A stretch of 9,461 nucleotides of DNA from Bacillota bacterium. GTDB lineage: Bacteria > Bacillota > Clostridia > Acetivibrionales > DTU013. The DNA is taken from positions 1 to 9,461 of the forward strand of contig JAEWQC010000322.1 in the NCBI GenBank assembly GCA_023399355.1, written 5' to 3'. The stretch's first letter is position 1. The number at the start of each line of letters is the position of its first letter. Shown here in pieces: positions 1-6,503 of this stretch. The position numbers were made by a program, and so were the translations under genes. The notes beneath the pieces were generated by a model. The model ran no database searches. It was given only the letters and a program-made list of their open reading frames with translations, and had not been told where the DNA came from.

Positions 1-141
1 GTACAGATCATAATGGATAAAATAGACGGTAAATTCAAGGGACAGGGAAAAGTCTTTTTAACGAATGTGGAAGTGGTGAACAGTTCAAATATTAAAGCTT
101 ATATCAATAAACAGGGAGAGGGATCAAGTGAAGACAAGTAG
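1..141 (+). CDS. 3' end of a probable extracytoplasmic sugar-binding protein (partial)
   Basis: Frame 1 is open from the first base to TAG at 139-141, giving the last 46 residues of a protein that begins outside the window. The tail contains the strand-turn-helix segment VFLTNVEVVNSSNIKAYI. This resembles the C-terminal hinge strand of periplasmic-binding-protein-like sugar receptors (Peripla_BP_4/XylF/ChvE type), where a closing 'vtkdNi'-like element follows the last beta strand. It overlaps the kinase start by 14 nt. In clostridia, a binding protein fused to a LytS/YesM kinase operon often acts as the sugar sensor rather than as a transport subunit (the CuaD/XuaD role in R. cellulolyticum, from memory). 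That role fits here because a separate transport binding protein is encoded at 3550. Identity rests on a short tail and on context, so it is moderate. Confidence 0.55.
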   Translation, partial: VQIIMDKIDGKFKGQGKVFLTNVEVVNSSNIKAYINKQGEGSSEDK

Positions 142-1651
142 CCTGAAAACCAGGTTCATCATTTTTGCTGCAATACTGTTGATACCTATTGCTACAAGTG
201 CAGTTATCTCACTGGTTGTAAGCGGCAATATCAATGAGAATTACAATCATATCCTCAGCAGGATCAACATGACCAATGAAATAAAAAATGATATTAAGGA
301 ATCCCTGCAAGGGATCAATAAATATATCCAGGAAGATTCCCGGGATGGGAAACGCCAGTATGAATTCAGCTGCAATAATGCCATCGAACGGGTGGACGAG
401 CTCCAGCTGGATTCATTGAATGACAGCAATTACATATTGAGAGATCTGCGTAATTCGCTTTCCAGCTACAAGGATACGGGGGACAGGATGATCAGTAAAT
501 ATATGAAAAAGAGCGCAATCAGCGATTATTATCCTGATTACCTGAAAACAAAGGAAATAGCCGGTTACTGCGATGAATACACCTCAAAGCTCATCAGCAG
601 CTATTTACATTACAACAGTCTGATTTTTGACAAGCTCAGTAAAAATACTGGTTTTATATACAAGCTGCTGATTTCCTACATATTGATTTCCATATTGGCA
701 AGTATTCTCTACACCTTCTTTTTCCTGGGGAACATAACAAACAAGCTGAAGCAACTGGTGGAGGCTTCAAAGAAGGTTTCCAAAGGCAGCTTTGATTATG
801 TTGAAGGCAAAAAGACAAATGTTTACGAGCTTGACATCCTATCCGAAGCCTTTAGAAAAATGATAAGAGATATCCTGCAGCATATCAATTCCCTCAAGGA
901 AAATGCCAAACTGGAAAGGAAACTAAGCGAAGAGGAGATGAAGCTGCTGAAAAGTGATTATGCCTTGAGGCAATCGGAACTCAAGGTATTGCAGTCCCAG
1001 ATAAATCCGCATTTTTTATTCAATACGCTCAATTGCATAAACCAGACGGCAATAAAGGAAAAGGCGGCCAATACTGAAAAACTCATAAGGTCGGTGTCCG
1101 AGATCCTCAGATACAGCCTCAGTATGACGGAAAGGAATACAACCCTTGAAGATGAGATCAACATCGTGAAAGAGTATATCTACATACAGCAGTTAAGATT
1201 TGAGGAAAGGCTCCAATTCGAATTTGAAACGGATGCGGATTTGAAAAAGTACAAGGTACCTGCAATGACACTGCAGCCGTTTGTGGAGAATGCCTTTATC
1301 CATGGGATCGAGCCCATGGAGGAGGGCGGATTGATCAGTATAAGGATAAAGGATGCCAATCAGTTCTGTGTTATCAAAATTGAAGATACAGGCTGTGGAA
1401 TTGAGGAAGGCATACTGGCCAAAATAAACTCAGATGATATCGGACAGGTGCACAAAGGCCATACAACAGGGCTGGGGATTAAAAGTGTCGTAAAACGGCT
1501 TGAACTTATGTACGGTAATACTGACCTTTTCTATATCGACAGTCATCCGGGCATGGGTACAACAATCATTCTCAGGATTCCATTAAGCAATAATGAAGAG
1601 TATGCTTCTACGCTTAATTTTGACAGGGAAAGGAGTGGAAGCCTTGATTAA
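128..1651 (+). CDS. Membrane sensor histidine kinase, LytS/YesM class (HisKA_7TM-independent, His_kinase PF06580)
   Basis: A 507-residue sensor kinase, probably phosphorylating the regulator encoded next. Transmembrane helix 1 spans about 10-32. An extracytoplasmic, helix-rich sensor segment covers about 33-175, and helix 2 covers about 177-200. A HAMP-like linker (about 200-253) and a coiled coil (about 255-288) lead to the His_kinase box QSQINPHFLFNTLN, with phospho-acceptor His295. The ATPase domain has the N-box LQPFVENAFIHG (Asn388), the G1 box EDTGCGI (Asp420) and the G2 box GLGI (448-451). The length is somewhat shorter than YesM-type kinases carrying a dCache domain. I recognise no known sensor fold between the two helices, so input probably comes through the binding protein encoded immediately upstream. 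GTG at 128 is chosen because GGGAGAGGG (114-122) ends 5 nt before it. The gene overlaps both neighbours, which indicates translational coupling. Confidence 0.93.
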   Translation: MKTSSLKTRFIIFAAILLIPIATSAVISLVVSGNINENYNHILSRINMTNEIKNDIKESLQGINKYIQEDSRDGKRQYEFSCNNAIERVDELQLDSLNDSNYILRDLRNSLSSYKDTGDRMISKYMKKSAISDYYPDYLKTKEIAGYCDEYTSKLISSYLHYNSLIFDKLSKNTGFIYKLLISYILISILASILYTFFFLGNITNKLKQLVEASKKVSKGSFDYVEGKKTNVYELDILSEAFRKMIRDILQHINSLKENAKLERKLSEEEMKLLKSDYALRQSELKVLQSQINPHFLFNTLNCINQTAIKEKAANTEKLIRSVSEILRYSLSMTERNTTLEDEINIVKEYIYIQQLRFEERLQFEFETDADLKKYKVPAMTLQPFVENAFIHGIEPMEEGGLISIRIKDANQFCVIKIEDTGCGIEEGILAKINSDDIGQVHKGHTTGLGIKSVVKRLELMYGNTDLFYIDSHPGMGTTIILRIPLSNNEEYASTLNFDRERSGSLD

Positions 1652-2960
1652 AATTCTGGTAGTCGATGATGAAAAATACGATAGAGAAGCAATTATCACG
1701 ATGCTGAACGAGGAGTTCAAGCAGGGGCTGGAAATCGAGGAGGCAAGGAATGGAAAGGAAGCCATAGAAATCGCCGAAATCATGAGGCCGGATATTGCCA
1801 TAATGGATATCAAAATGCCGGGAATCAACGGACTGAAGGCAATCCAGGAAATCAGGAGGTTCCTGCCGGATGCCTATTTTATAGTGCTGACGGCATATGA
1901 CTACTTCGATTTTGCGGTAGAAGCAGTGAAAAACAATGTGAAGGAGTATATCCTGAAGCCTTTCGGGAAAACCGACATTGTGGAAAAAATTGAAGCGACA
2001 ATTATGCATGTCAACGCAGACAAAAGGAAAAGGAAGTTGGATATCGAGAACCAGGAAAAGCTGTCATATGTGATACCTGTTATTGAGAATGAACTTGGCT
2101 TTGCCATAATCAACAATTCCTTGTCGCTTATCGATTATGAAACCTACCTTGGCTATCTGGGCATGAATTTCAAAAACGGGTTTGCCCTGGTGATCAAGGT
2201 GGTTGAACAGACGGGGGATAGCGGAGGAGTGGATTCCGAAGGGGAGACGCTCCGCCTGCAGATTGGTGAGTGTATAAAAAAATGTATTGGTAAATTTCAA
2301 AAAAATATCGCAAGCTTCCGGTTCACCAAGGAATTCGTATCCTTTATTCAGATAAAGGAAAATGAAGACGAGGAAATGATCAGGCAAAACACAATGGGCC
2401 TGTGTGCTGATCTAAGGTATAATATCAAACGCCTGTACAATAAGGACGCTGTAATTAGTATCGGCAAGTGCCACCCTGGAATTAACTTGATGCATCGATC
2501 TTATGAAGAAGCCGTGGCCGCCATGAATTATGCCAACGGGAACACCGGGATCGTGCATTTCGACGATCTGGACAGCAAGTTGAAAATCAATGTGGGGTAT
2601 ACCGAGGCAGCAAATGGAGGAGACAGGGAGAAAGTTGCGCTTTTCAGATCCGTCGAGCAGTATATAAAGGATAATATAGAAAAAGAGCTGGATCTTGAGA
2701 CCGTAGCGGCAAAGTTCAATCTGAGTATCTATTACTTCAGCAGGATATTTAAGGACATACTCGGGTACAACTTCCCTGACTATGTAAATATGTTAAGGGT
2801 GAAGAAGGCAAAGCAGCTGCTTCATAACAATGAAATCAGCATAAAGGAAATATGCTATGCTGCCGGCTACAGTGATCCGAACTATTTCAGCAAGGTCTTT
2901 AAAAAATATGAAGGAGTAACGCCTTCTGAATATAAGGTAAAAAATTGCGGCGAACAATAG
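1644..2960 (+). CDS. Response regulator, YesN type (REC + AraC DNA-binding domain)
   Basis: A 438-residue cytoplasmic transcription factor paired with the kinase. The receiver domain (about 1-120) has the acidic pair Asp8/Asp9, phospho-acceptor Asp55 in IMDIKMPG, Thr82 and Lys104 in ILKPF. A middle region (about 125-330) of the YesN type has no enzyme motif and is probably for dimerisation. The last ~100 residues form two AraC-type helix-turn-helix units, with TVAAKFNLSIYYFSRIFK and the family signature ICYAAGYSDPNYFSKVFKKY. I start at TTG 1644, giving M-IKILVVDDE. AAAGGAG (1629-1635) lies 8 nt upstream, and the receiver domain normally begins at this residue. The longer ATG at 1593 would add 17 residues outside the domain. 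The 8-nt overlap with the kinase stop indicates coupling. The likely target is the binding-protein promoter downstream. No clear terminator directly follows the gene. Confidence 0.93.
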   Translation: MIKILVVDDEKYDREAIITMLNEEFKQGLEIEEARNGKEAIEIAEIMRPDIAIMDIKMPGINGLKAIQEIRRFLPDAYFIVLTAYDYFDFAVEAVKNNVKEYILKPFGKTDIVEKIEATIMHVNADKRKRKLDIENQEKLSYVIPVIENELGFAIINNSLSLIDYETYLGYLGMNFKNGFALVIKVVEQTGDSGGVDSEGETLRLQIGECIKKCIGKFQKNIASFRFTKEFVSFIQIKENEDEEMIRQNTMGLCADLRYNIKRLYNKDAVISIGKCHPGINLMHRSYEEAVAAMNYANGNTGIVHFDDLDSKLKINVGYTEAANGGDREKVALFRSVEQYIKDNIEKELDLETVAAKFNLSIYYFSRIFKDILGYNFPDYVNMLRVKKAKQLLHNNEISIKEICYAAGYSDPNYFSKVFKKYEGVTPSEYKVKNCGEQ

Positions 2961-3039
2961 TCTTTTTTTGCATTCAGTCAGCAAGATTTAATTGATGATA
3001 CACCGTTTATTCCGTTGAGAAGATAATAAAAAACAATAC
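2937..3039 (+). repeat. Direct repeat copy 1 (regulator 3' end plus downstream promoter-like DNA)
   Basis: This ~103-bp segment is nearly identical to 3391-3494, with about nine differences when aligned by eye. It starts inside the last codons of the regulator gene and runs through its TAG and the following spacer. It carries TTGAGA (3015-3020) and a TACGAT (3037-3042) that begins at its very end, with a 16-nt gap. This is a weakened version of the promoter in copy 2. It is too long to be an insertion-sequence target-site duplication. Confidence 0.9.
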
Positions 3040-3069
3040 GATAATTCCGTCTTTAACAGCTGAAGAAGG

Positions 3070-3114
3070 GAAAAAGCTTGAGAACCATTGATTATGGCGG
3101 GACCCAAGCTTTTG
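3070..3114. terminator. Possible stem-loop flanking the transposase remnant
   Basis: AAAAGCTTG (3071-3079) is the exact reverse complement of CAAGCTTTT (3106-3114), around a loop of about 26 nt that holds a small CCAT/ATGG stem. A T-containing but interrupted tract (TTTTGTTGTT) follows on the + strand. It could end the sensor-operon transcript, or it could be part of the old insertion-sequence end. The long loop makes terminator function uncertain. Confidence 0.3.
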
Positions 3115-3376
3115 TTGTTAGACTGAAAAGTGTGTAATGTTTTTTACAATTTCGTGCTTTTGAAATATTTTTTATCTGGCGTGTCCCAACAATCTGATAA
3201 TCCGTGCGCAAACCAAAGGCCTCATGCAAATCGTCCGTGAAGTTGGATCTGGTATAGCAGGGTATCTGTTCCCCTTTGTTATTGAATTTTCGGTTGCTCC
3301 CGGATGCCAGTCCCGCATCGGTACATACAATAAATTCAGAAAGATCAAACTCAGACAGGATTTTTCCTTTATTCAA
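3092..3376 (-). pseudogene. IS1634-family transposase remnant, internally deleted
   Basis: A 94-residue frame on the - strand that joins two distant parts of an IS4-superfamily (IS1634-like) DDE transposase. Residues about 8-33, with SEFIVCTDAGLAS and NRKFN, correspond to the catalytic-core segment around the second acidic residue (Asp20 here). Residues about 36-72, with PCYTRSNFTDDLHEAFG and LRTDYQIV, match the extreme C-terminal segment of such transposases. The ~200 or more residues normally between them, including the final catalytic Glu, are missing, and so is the N-terminal half. The join is near NNKGEQ. The last ~20 residues look like read-through of non-coding sequence. The remnant cannot be an active transposase. 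It sits antisense to the sensor and transporter genes, between two ~103-bp direct repeats. The family call is from motif memory. Confidence 0.75.
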
Positions 3377-3390
3377 CTATCAAAGACCCA

Positions 3391-3494
3391 GTAAAAAATT
3401 GCGGTGAATAATAGTCTTTTTTTGCGTTCATTCAGCAAGATTTTATTGGTGATACGCCGTTTATTCCGTTGAGAAGATAATAGAAAACCAATAC
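3391..3494 (+). repeat. Direct repeat copy 2 (carries the binding-protein promoter)
   Basis: Second copy of the 2937-3039 segment. It repeats the last codons and stop of the regulator gene in truncated form (VKNCGE-stop, GTAAAAAATTGCGG then GAATAATAG), followed by the same spacer. Most differences are single-base substitutions, and one extra C (near 3488) lengthens the -35/-10 gap to 17 nt. The duplicated regulator codons show that the DNA originally lay directly behind a regulator gene. Confidence 0.9.
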
Positions 3495-3497
3495 TAT
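3469..3497 (+). promoter_or_regulatory. Probable sigma-A promoter of the sugar transporter operon
   Basis: TTGAGA (3469-3474) and TACTAT (3492-3497) are separated by 17 nt, and each is one or two changes from consensus. The start of transcription would be near 3503-3505, about 46 nt before the binding-protein ATG. The perfect dyad AGATCA-A-TGATCT (3505-3517) lies right at the predicted start and could be an operator or a small 5' hairpin. This dyad is not present after repeat copy 1. The partly non-consensus boxes fit a promoter that needs an activator, plausibly the AraC-type regulator upstream. Confidence 0.55.
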
Positions 3498-3549
3498 TAT
3501 AAAGAGATCAATGATCTTGCGAATAGTACAAATCTGAGGAGGTTAATCT

Positions 3550-4662
3550 ATGAAAAGGAAAGTGTCTTTAGTACTTGTGTTAGTGTTCCTTATCGCTCTT
3601 TCGTGTATCGCTCCGGTAACGTCAATGGCTGCAACAACCTCAAAAGGCTTAATCGGTGTTGTTATGCCGACAAACAGCGAGTCAAGATGGCCAATGGCTT
3701 ACAAGCAATTCAAGGCAGTTAATCCCGATTTGCAGATCCTGTACAGCGACAATAATCCTGCAACAGAAAAGACCAATGTAGAGACTCTGGTTAACAAAGG
3801 CTGCAAGGTTATTATCGTATGCCCGTTTGACAGCAAAGCTGCAGCAGCAGAAGCTGATTATGCCAAATCAAAAGGCACTACAATCATTTCCTATGACCGT
3901 ATGATCATGAATACGAAATCTGTTGACTACTATGTTACATTCGATAGTGTCGCAGTTGGACAGGCACAGGCTCAGTATCTGGTAGACCAGGCAAAGGGTA
4001 AGGGCAAAGGACTTCATCTATATCTGTATTGCGGCGCGACGACAGATGACAATGCCTTCACATTCTTCAAAGGTTACTGGAAGGCTTTGCAGCCGAAGAT
4101 AGCGGATGGGACGTTTATCGTTGAAAATTCGCCTCAAGCTGTTGCACTTAAGAATGTAAAAACTCTTACTCGTACACAGATGTCCGGCATCATTGACCCT
4201 CTTTCCACCCAGTGGGATCCTCCGACAGCTAAGAACTTGGCACAGGCTAATCTGGCCAAATTAAAAGCTTCTGCAAAGGGTAATGTTTACGTGCTCTGCC
4301 CGAATGACGACACATCTCGTGCAATCACCGACACATTCAGAGCAGATCCGGCTATTAAGACAATGTATTCCACAGGACAAGATTTTACTAAGGCATCTAT
4401 CCAATACATCATCGATGGCAAACAGGGAATGACAGTTGCTAAATTGGATAAATACCTTGTACAGGATTCGCTGAAGATAGCTGACGCAGTTCTCGCCGGC
4501 AAGACGCCCGGCGCAGATCTCATCAAGCAGCAGTATGACAACGGCGCCAGGAAGGTTCCCAGCACTCTTGATACAATCACTTCCGTTACAAAGTCCAATG
4601 TCAAGGATATCATCATACAGAGCGGATTGTACAAATTAACAGATTTTAAAAATATTAAGTAA
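3550..4662 (+). CDS. chvE: ChvE-family monosaccharide ABC transporter substrate-binding protein
   Basis: A 370-residue extracytoplasmic receptor that delivers aldoses to the importer encoded downstream. Residues 1-28 form a signal peptide (MKRK, then a hydrophobic core, then SMA-A). ALSC with Cys19 loosely fits a lipobox but lacks the usual Leu at -3, so lipid anchoring is uncertain. The mature part has ChvE landmarks in order: VVMPTNSESRW (37-47), ISYDRM (113-118), TFD (130-132), TTDDNAF (164-170), TQWDPPTA (220-227), CPNDD (250-254), GQD (276-278) and YDNGARKVPS (329-338). ChvE homologs bind glucose, galactose, arabinose and xylose, and the exact sugar cannot be read from sequence. GAGGAGG (3536-3542) sits 7 nt before the ATG. 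A strong hairpin follows the stop codon, as often seen where binding-protein mRNA is kept in excess over ATPase and permease mRNA. Confidence 0.92.
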   Translation: MKRKVSLVLVLVFLIALSCIAPVTSMAATTSKGLIGVVMPTNSESRWPMAYKQFKAVNPDLQILYSDNNPATEKTNVETLVNKGCKVIIVCPFDSKAAAAEADYAKSKGTTIISYDRMIMNTKSVDYYVTFDSVAVGQAQAQYLVDQAKGKGKGLHLYLYCGATTDDNAFTFFKGYWKALQPKIADGTFIVENSPQAVALKNVKTLTRTQMSGIIDPLSTQWDPPTAKNLAQANLAKLKASAKGNVYVLCPNDDTSRAITDTFRADPAIKTMYSTGQDFTKASIQYIIDGKQGMTVAKLDKYLVQDSLKIADAVLAGKTPGADLIKQQYDNGARKVPSTLDTITSVTKSNVKDIIIQSGLYKLTDFKNIK

Positions 4663-4669
4663 GCAGATA

Positions 4670-4690
4670 CGAAAAAATTGAACTGATGCA
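4670..4690 (+). repeat. Short direct repeat, copy 1
   Basis: The 21-nt word beginning CGAAAAAATTGAACTGATGC, just after the binding-protein stop, recurs with three or four changes at 4892-4913, just before the ATPase gene. The two copies bracket the ~200-bp structured gap. They could be a relic of an insertion or of an internal duplication. Confidence 0.6.
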
Positions 4691-4692
4691 GT

Positions 4693-4730
4693 ACTTATAA
4701 GAGCGGGATCAAAATCCTGCTCTTATAAGT
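4693..4730 (+). promoter_or_regulatory. Strong RNA hairpin after the binding-protein gene
   Basis: ACTTATAAGAGCGGGAT (4693-4709) pairs over all 17 positions with ATCCTGCTCTTATAAGT (4714-4730) around a CAAA loop, with a single G-U wobble. No T-run follows, so it is not a classic intrinsic terminator. It lies 30 nt past the stop of the binding-protein gene. Its probable role is to protect or separate the upstream mRNA, giving more binding protein than ATPase and permease. That role is inferred from position. Confidence 0.8.
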
Positions 4731-4740
4731 AAGTAGATAT

Positions 4741-4824
4741 AACGAGGCTCAAGATGTCCCCCGCCTCTATAGGAGGCGTGCACCGATTAGGTTTGCAGGT
4801 GGTGAGCATATCTCCCGCCTCGTT
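4741..4824. repeat. GC-rich nested palindromic element
   Basis: AACGAGGC (4741-4748) is the exact reverse complement of GCCTCGTT (4817-4824). These ends enclose an inner hairpin, CGCCTC / GAGGCG around TATAG (about 4761-4777), and a tail with AGGTGGTGAG. The element is clearly richer in G+C than the flanking DNA and has no convincing reading frame. It could be the end of an IS200/IS605-type element, a REP/MITE-like repeat or a structured RNA. I cannot assign it to a named family. Confidence 0.55.
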
Positions 4825-4836
4825 GAAACGCAGCTA

Positions 4837-4867
4837 GGTTCAAAATTTCCTGAAGAAATTTTGAACC
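4837..4867. promoter_or_regulatory. 13-bp-stem palindrome upstream of the ATPase gene
   Basis: GGTTCAAAATTTC (4837-4849) and GAAATTTTGAACC (4855-4867) are perfect inverted repeats around CTGAA. A further copy of the right arm (GAAAAATTTTGAACC, 4893-4907) lies 25 nt downstream, so the left arm has two possible partners. Between them, AGAAAATTTTTCT (4874-4886) is also self-complementary. Possible roles are a symmetric operator or alternative RNA folds before the ATPase start. Confidence 0.65.
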
Positions 4868-4891
4868 CGGGTAAGAAAATTTTTCTACAAC

Positions 4892-4913
4892 CGAAAAATT
4901 TTGAACCGATGCA
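4892..4913 (+). repeat. Short direct repeat, copy 2
   Basis: The 22-nt word beginning CGAAAAATTTTGAACCGATG is the second copy of 4670-4690. A TATAAT hexamer (4915-4920) lies directly behind it, but no acceptable -35 box is found 16-18 nt upstream. A separate ATPase promoter is therefore only a weak possibility. Confidence 0.6.
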
Positions 4914-4960
4914 TTATAATTATTGTAATTATTTTACTTCTATTGAGAGGGGATTGAATA

Positions 4961-6484
4961 TTGGAACAGAATGACTATATTCTGGAGATGGATAATATCG
5001 TCAAAGAATTCCCCGGGGTGAAAGCACTGAATGGAGTTACATTCAAAGTGAAGCGCGGCGAGATACATTGTCTGGTCGGTGAAAACGGAGCCGGAAAATC
5101 CACTTTGATGAAAGTATTATCAGGTGTTTATCCACATGGAACTTTTTTAGGCAAGATCATGCTGAATGGTACAGAGCAAAAATTTAAAAGTATAGCAGAC
5201 AGTGAAAAAGCCGGGATCGCAATCATATATCAAGAATTGGCGTTAATTCCCGAGCTTACAATCTATGAAAACATCTATTTTGGCCATGAAATAAAAAAAG
5301 GCTCTTTAGTCGATTGGAATGAGACGATCGTAAAAGCGAAGGAAATTCTTGAAAGAATTCATATCCATGCGAATCCGGACACGAAAATAAAAGATTTGGG
5401 CGTAGGTCTGCAGCAGCTTGTTGAAATAGGAAAAGCGTTAAGCAAGGAAGTTAAGCTTTTGATATTGGATGAGCCCACCGCAGCTCTGAGTGAAACGGAT
5501 TGCGAAAATCTGTTCGGGATTCTCAGAGACCTTAAAAAACATGGTGTGACCTGCATCATGATTTCTCATAAAATACGAGAGGTAGTATCTATCGCTGATA
5601 CAATAACAGTATTGAGGGATGGGAAAACGATTACCTCAATGAATGCCACAGAACGTAAGATTGAGGAAAGTGATATCATCAAACACATGGTTGGCCGTGA
5701 ACTCGGCAACATATATCCTAAAAGGGACATTAAGGAATTTGGCGATGTCTGCTTCGAATTAAAGGATTGGACGGCATTCGACACCACAAAGGGACGAGAG
5801 ATATTACACAATATCAATATGAATGTCCGTAAAGGGGAAATAGTAGGAATTGCCGGATTGATGGGCGCCGGACGTACCGAATTGGCGCTGAGCATTTTTG
5901 GGAATACGCAGCACTACAATACAAAAGGAGAACTACTGATAAAAAATGTAAAGAAAAACCTGACCTCTTCTAAAAAGGCAATCAATGAGAAAATTGCCTA
6001 TGTAACGGAAGACCGGAAGAAAAATGGGCTTATCTTGATTCAGGACATCAAGACGAACATAACAATAGCGAATTTAAAAGAACTTACAAAATTTTTGGCC
6101 ATAGATGAAAATAAAGAGGTCAATATAGCGAATCAATATTTTAAAGAAGTCAATATGAAAGCTTCGTCTATAGAACAGGTGGTCGGAACCTTAAGTGGAG
6201 GGAACCAGCAAAAAGTCTCCTTGGCGAAATGGTTGTTTGTCGCTCCGGATATCATGATTCTGGATGAGCCAACCCGCGGGATTGATGTCGGTGCCAAGTA
6301 TGAAATCTATACGATCATGAATGAACTCGTCAAGAAAGGCATGAGCATTATCATGATTTCATCGGAATTGCTCGAAGTGATCGGTATGAGCGACAGGATC
6401 TATGTCATTTCAGATGGGCGGGTCGTAGGCGAAGTAAGCGGGAGCGAGGCGACAGAGGAAAAAATCATGACCATGGCAGTATAA
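4961..6484 (+). CDS. mmsA: Multiple-monosaccharide ABC transporter ATP-binding protein (tandem ATPase)
   Basis: A 507-residue cytoplasmic ATPase with two nucleotide-binding domains, the RbsA/GguA architecture used for monosaccharide import. In domain 1, Walker A is GENGAGKST (40-48), the Q-loop is Gln91, the signature is the degenerate LGVGLQQ (147-152), Walker B is LLILDEP (166-172) and the switch is His203. In domain 2, Walker A is GLMGAGRTE (299-307) with Arg in place of Lys. A proper LSGGNQQK signature (411-418) and IMILDEP (431-437) follow, and Ser replaces the switch His in SSELLEV. This asymmetry is normal for the family and implies one canonical ATP site. SGVYPHGTF near residue 55 is typical of MmsA/GguA. 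The start is TTG 4961, preceded by GAGAGGGGA (4945-4953), with no in-frame ATG nearby. The symbol follows the transporter usage of mmsA, not the dehydrogenase. The permease gene follows after 19 nt. Confidence 0.93.
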   Translation: MEQNDYILEMDNIVKEFPGVKALNGVTFKVKRGEIHCLVGENGAGKSTLMKVLSGVYPHGTFLGKIMLNGTEQKFKSIADSEKAGIAIIYQELALIPELTIYENIYFGHEIKKGSLVDWNETIVKAKEILERIHIHANPDTKIKDLGVGLQQLVEIGKALSKEVKLLILDEPTAALSETDCENLFGILRDLKKHGVTCIMISHKIREVVSIADTITVLRDGKTITSMNATERKIEESDIIKHMVGRELGNIYPKRDIKEFGDVCFELKDWTAFDTTKGREILHNINMNVRKGEIVGIAGLMGAGRTELALSIFGNTQHYNTKGELLIKNVKKNLTSSKKAINEKIAYVTEDRKKNGLILIQDIKTNITIANLKELTKFLAIDENKEVNIANQYFKEVNMKASSIEQVVGTLSGGNQQKVSLAKWLFVAPDIMILDEPTRGIDVGAKYEIYTIMNELVKKGMSIIMISSELLEVIGMSDRIYVISDGRVVGEVSGSEATEEKIMTMAV

Positions 6485-6503
6485 TGAATATGTGGAGGTT
6501 ATT

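Noticed and set aside
1593..1643. Upstream ATG start for the response regulator
   Set aside because: It adds 17 residues before a receiver domain that normally starts at M-I-K-I-L, and it deepens the overlap with the kinase. The TTG at 1644 has AAAGGAG at good spacing.
2937..3494. The ~103-bp repeats as long terminal repeats or attachment sites of one mobile element
   Set aside because: They contain regulator codons and promoter DNA that make sense in the host operon, and IS1634-type elements do not carry such direct terminal repeats.
6492..6503. GTG start for the permease
   Set aside because: The GTG overlaps the GGAGG ribosome site that serves the ATG at 6504.
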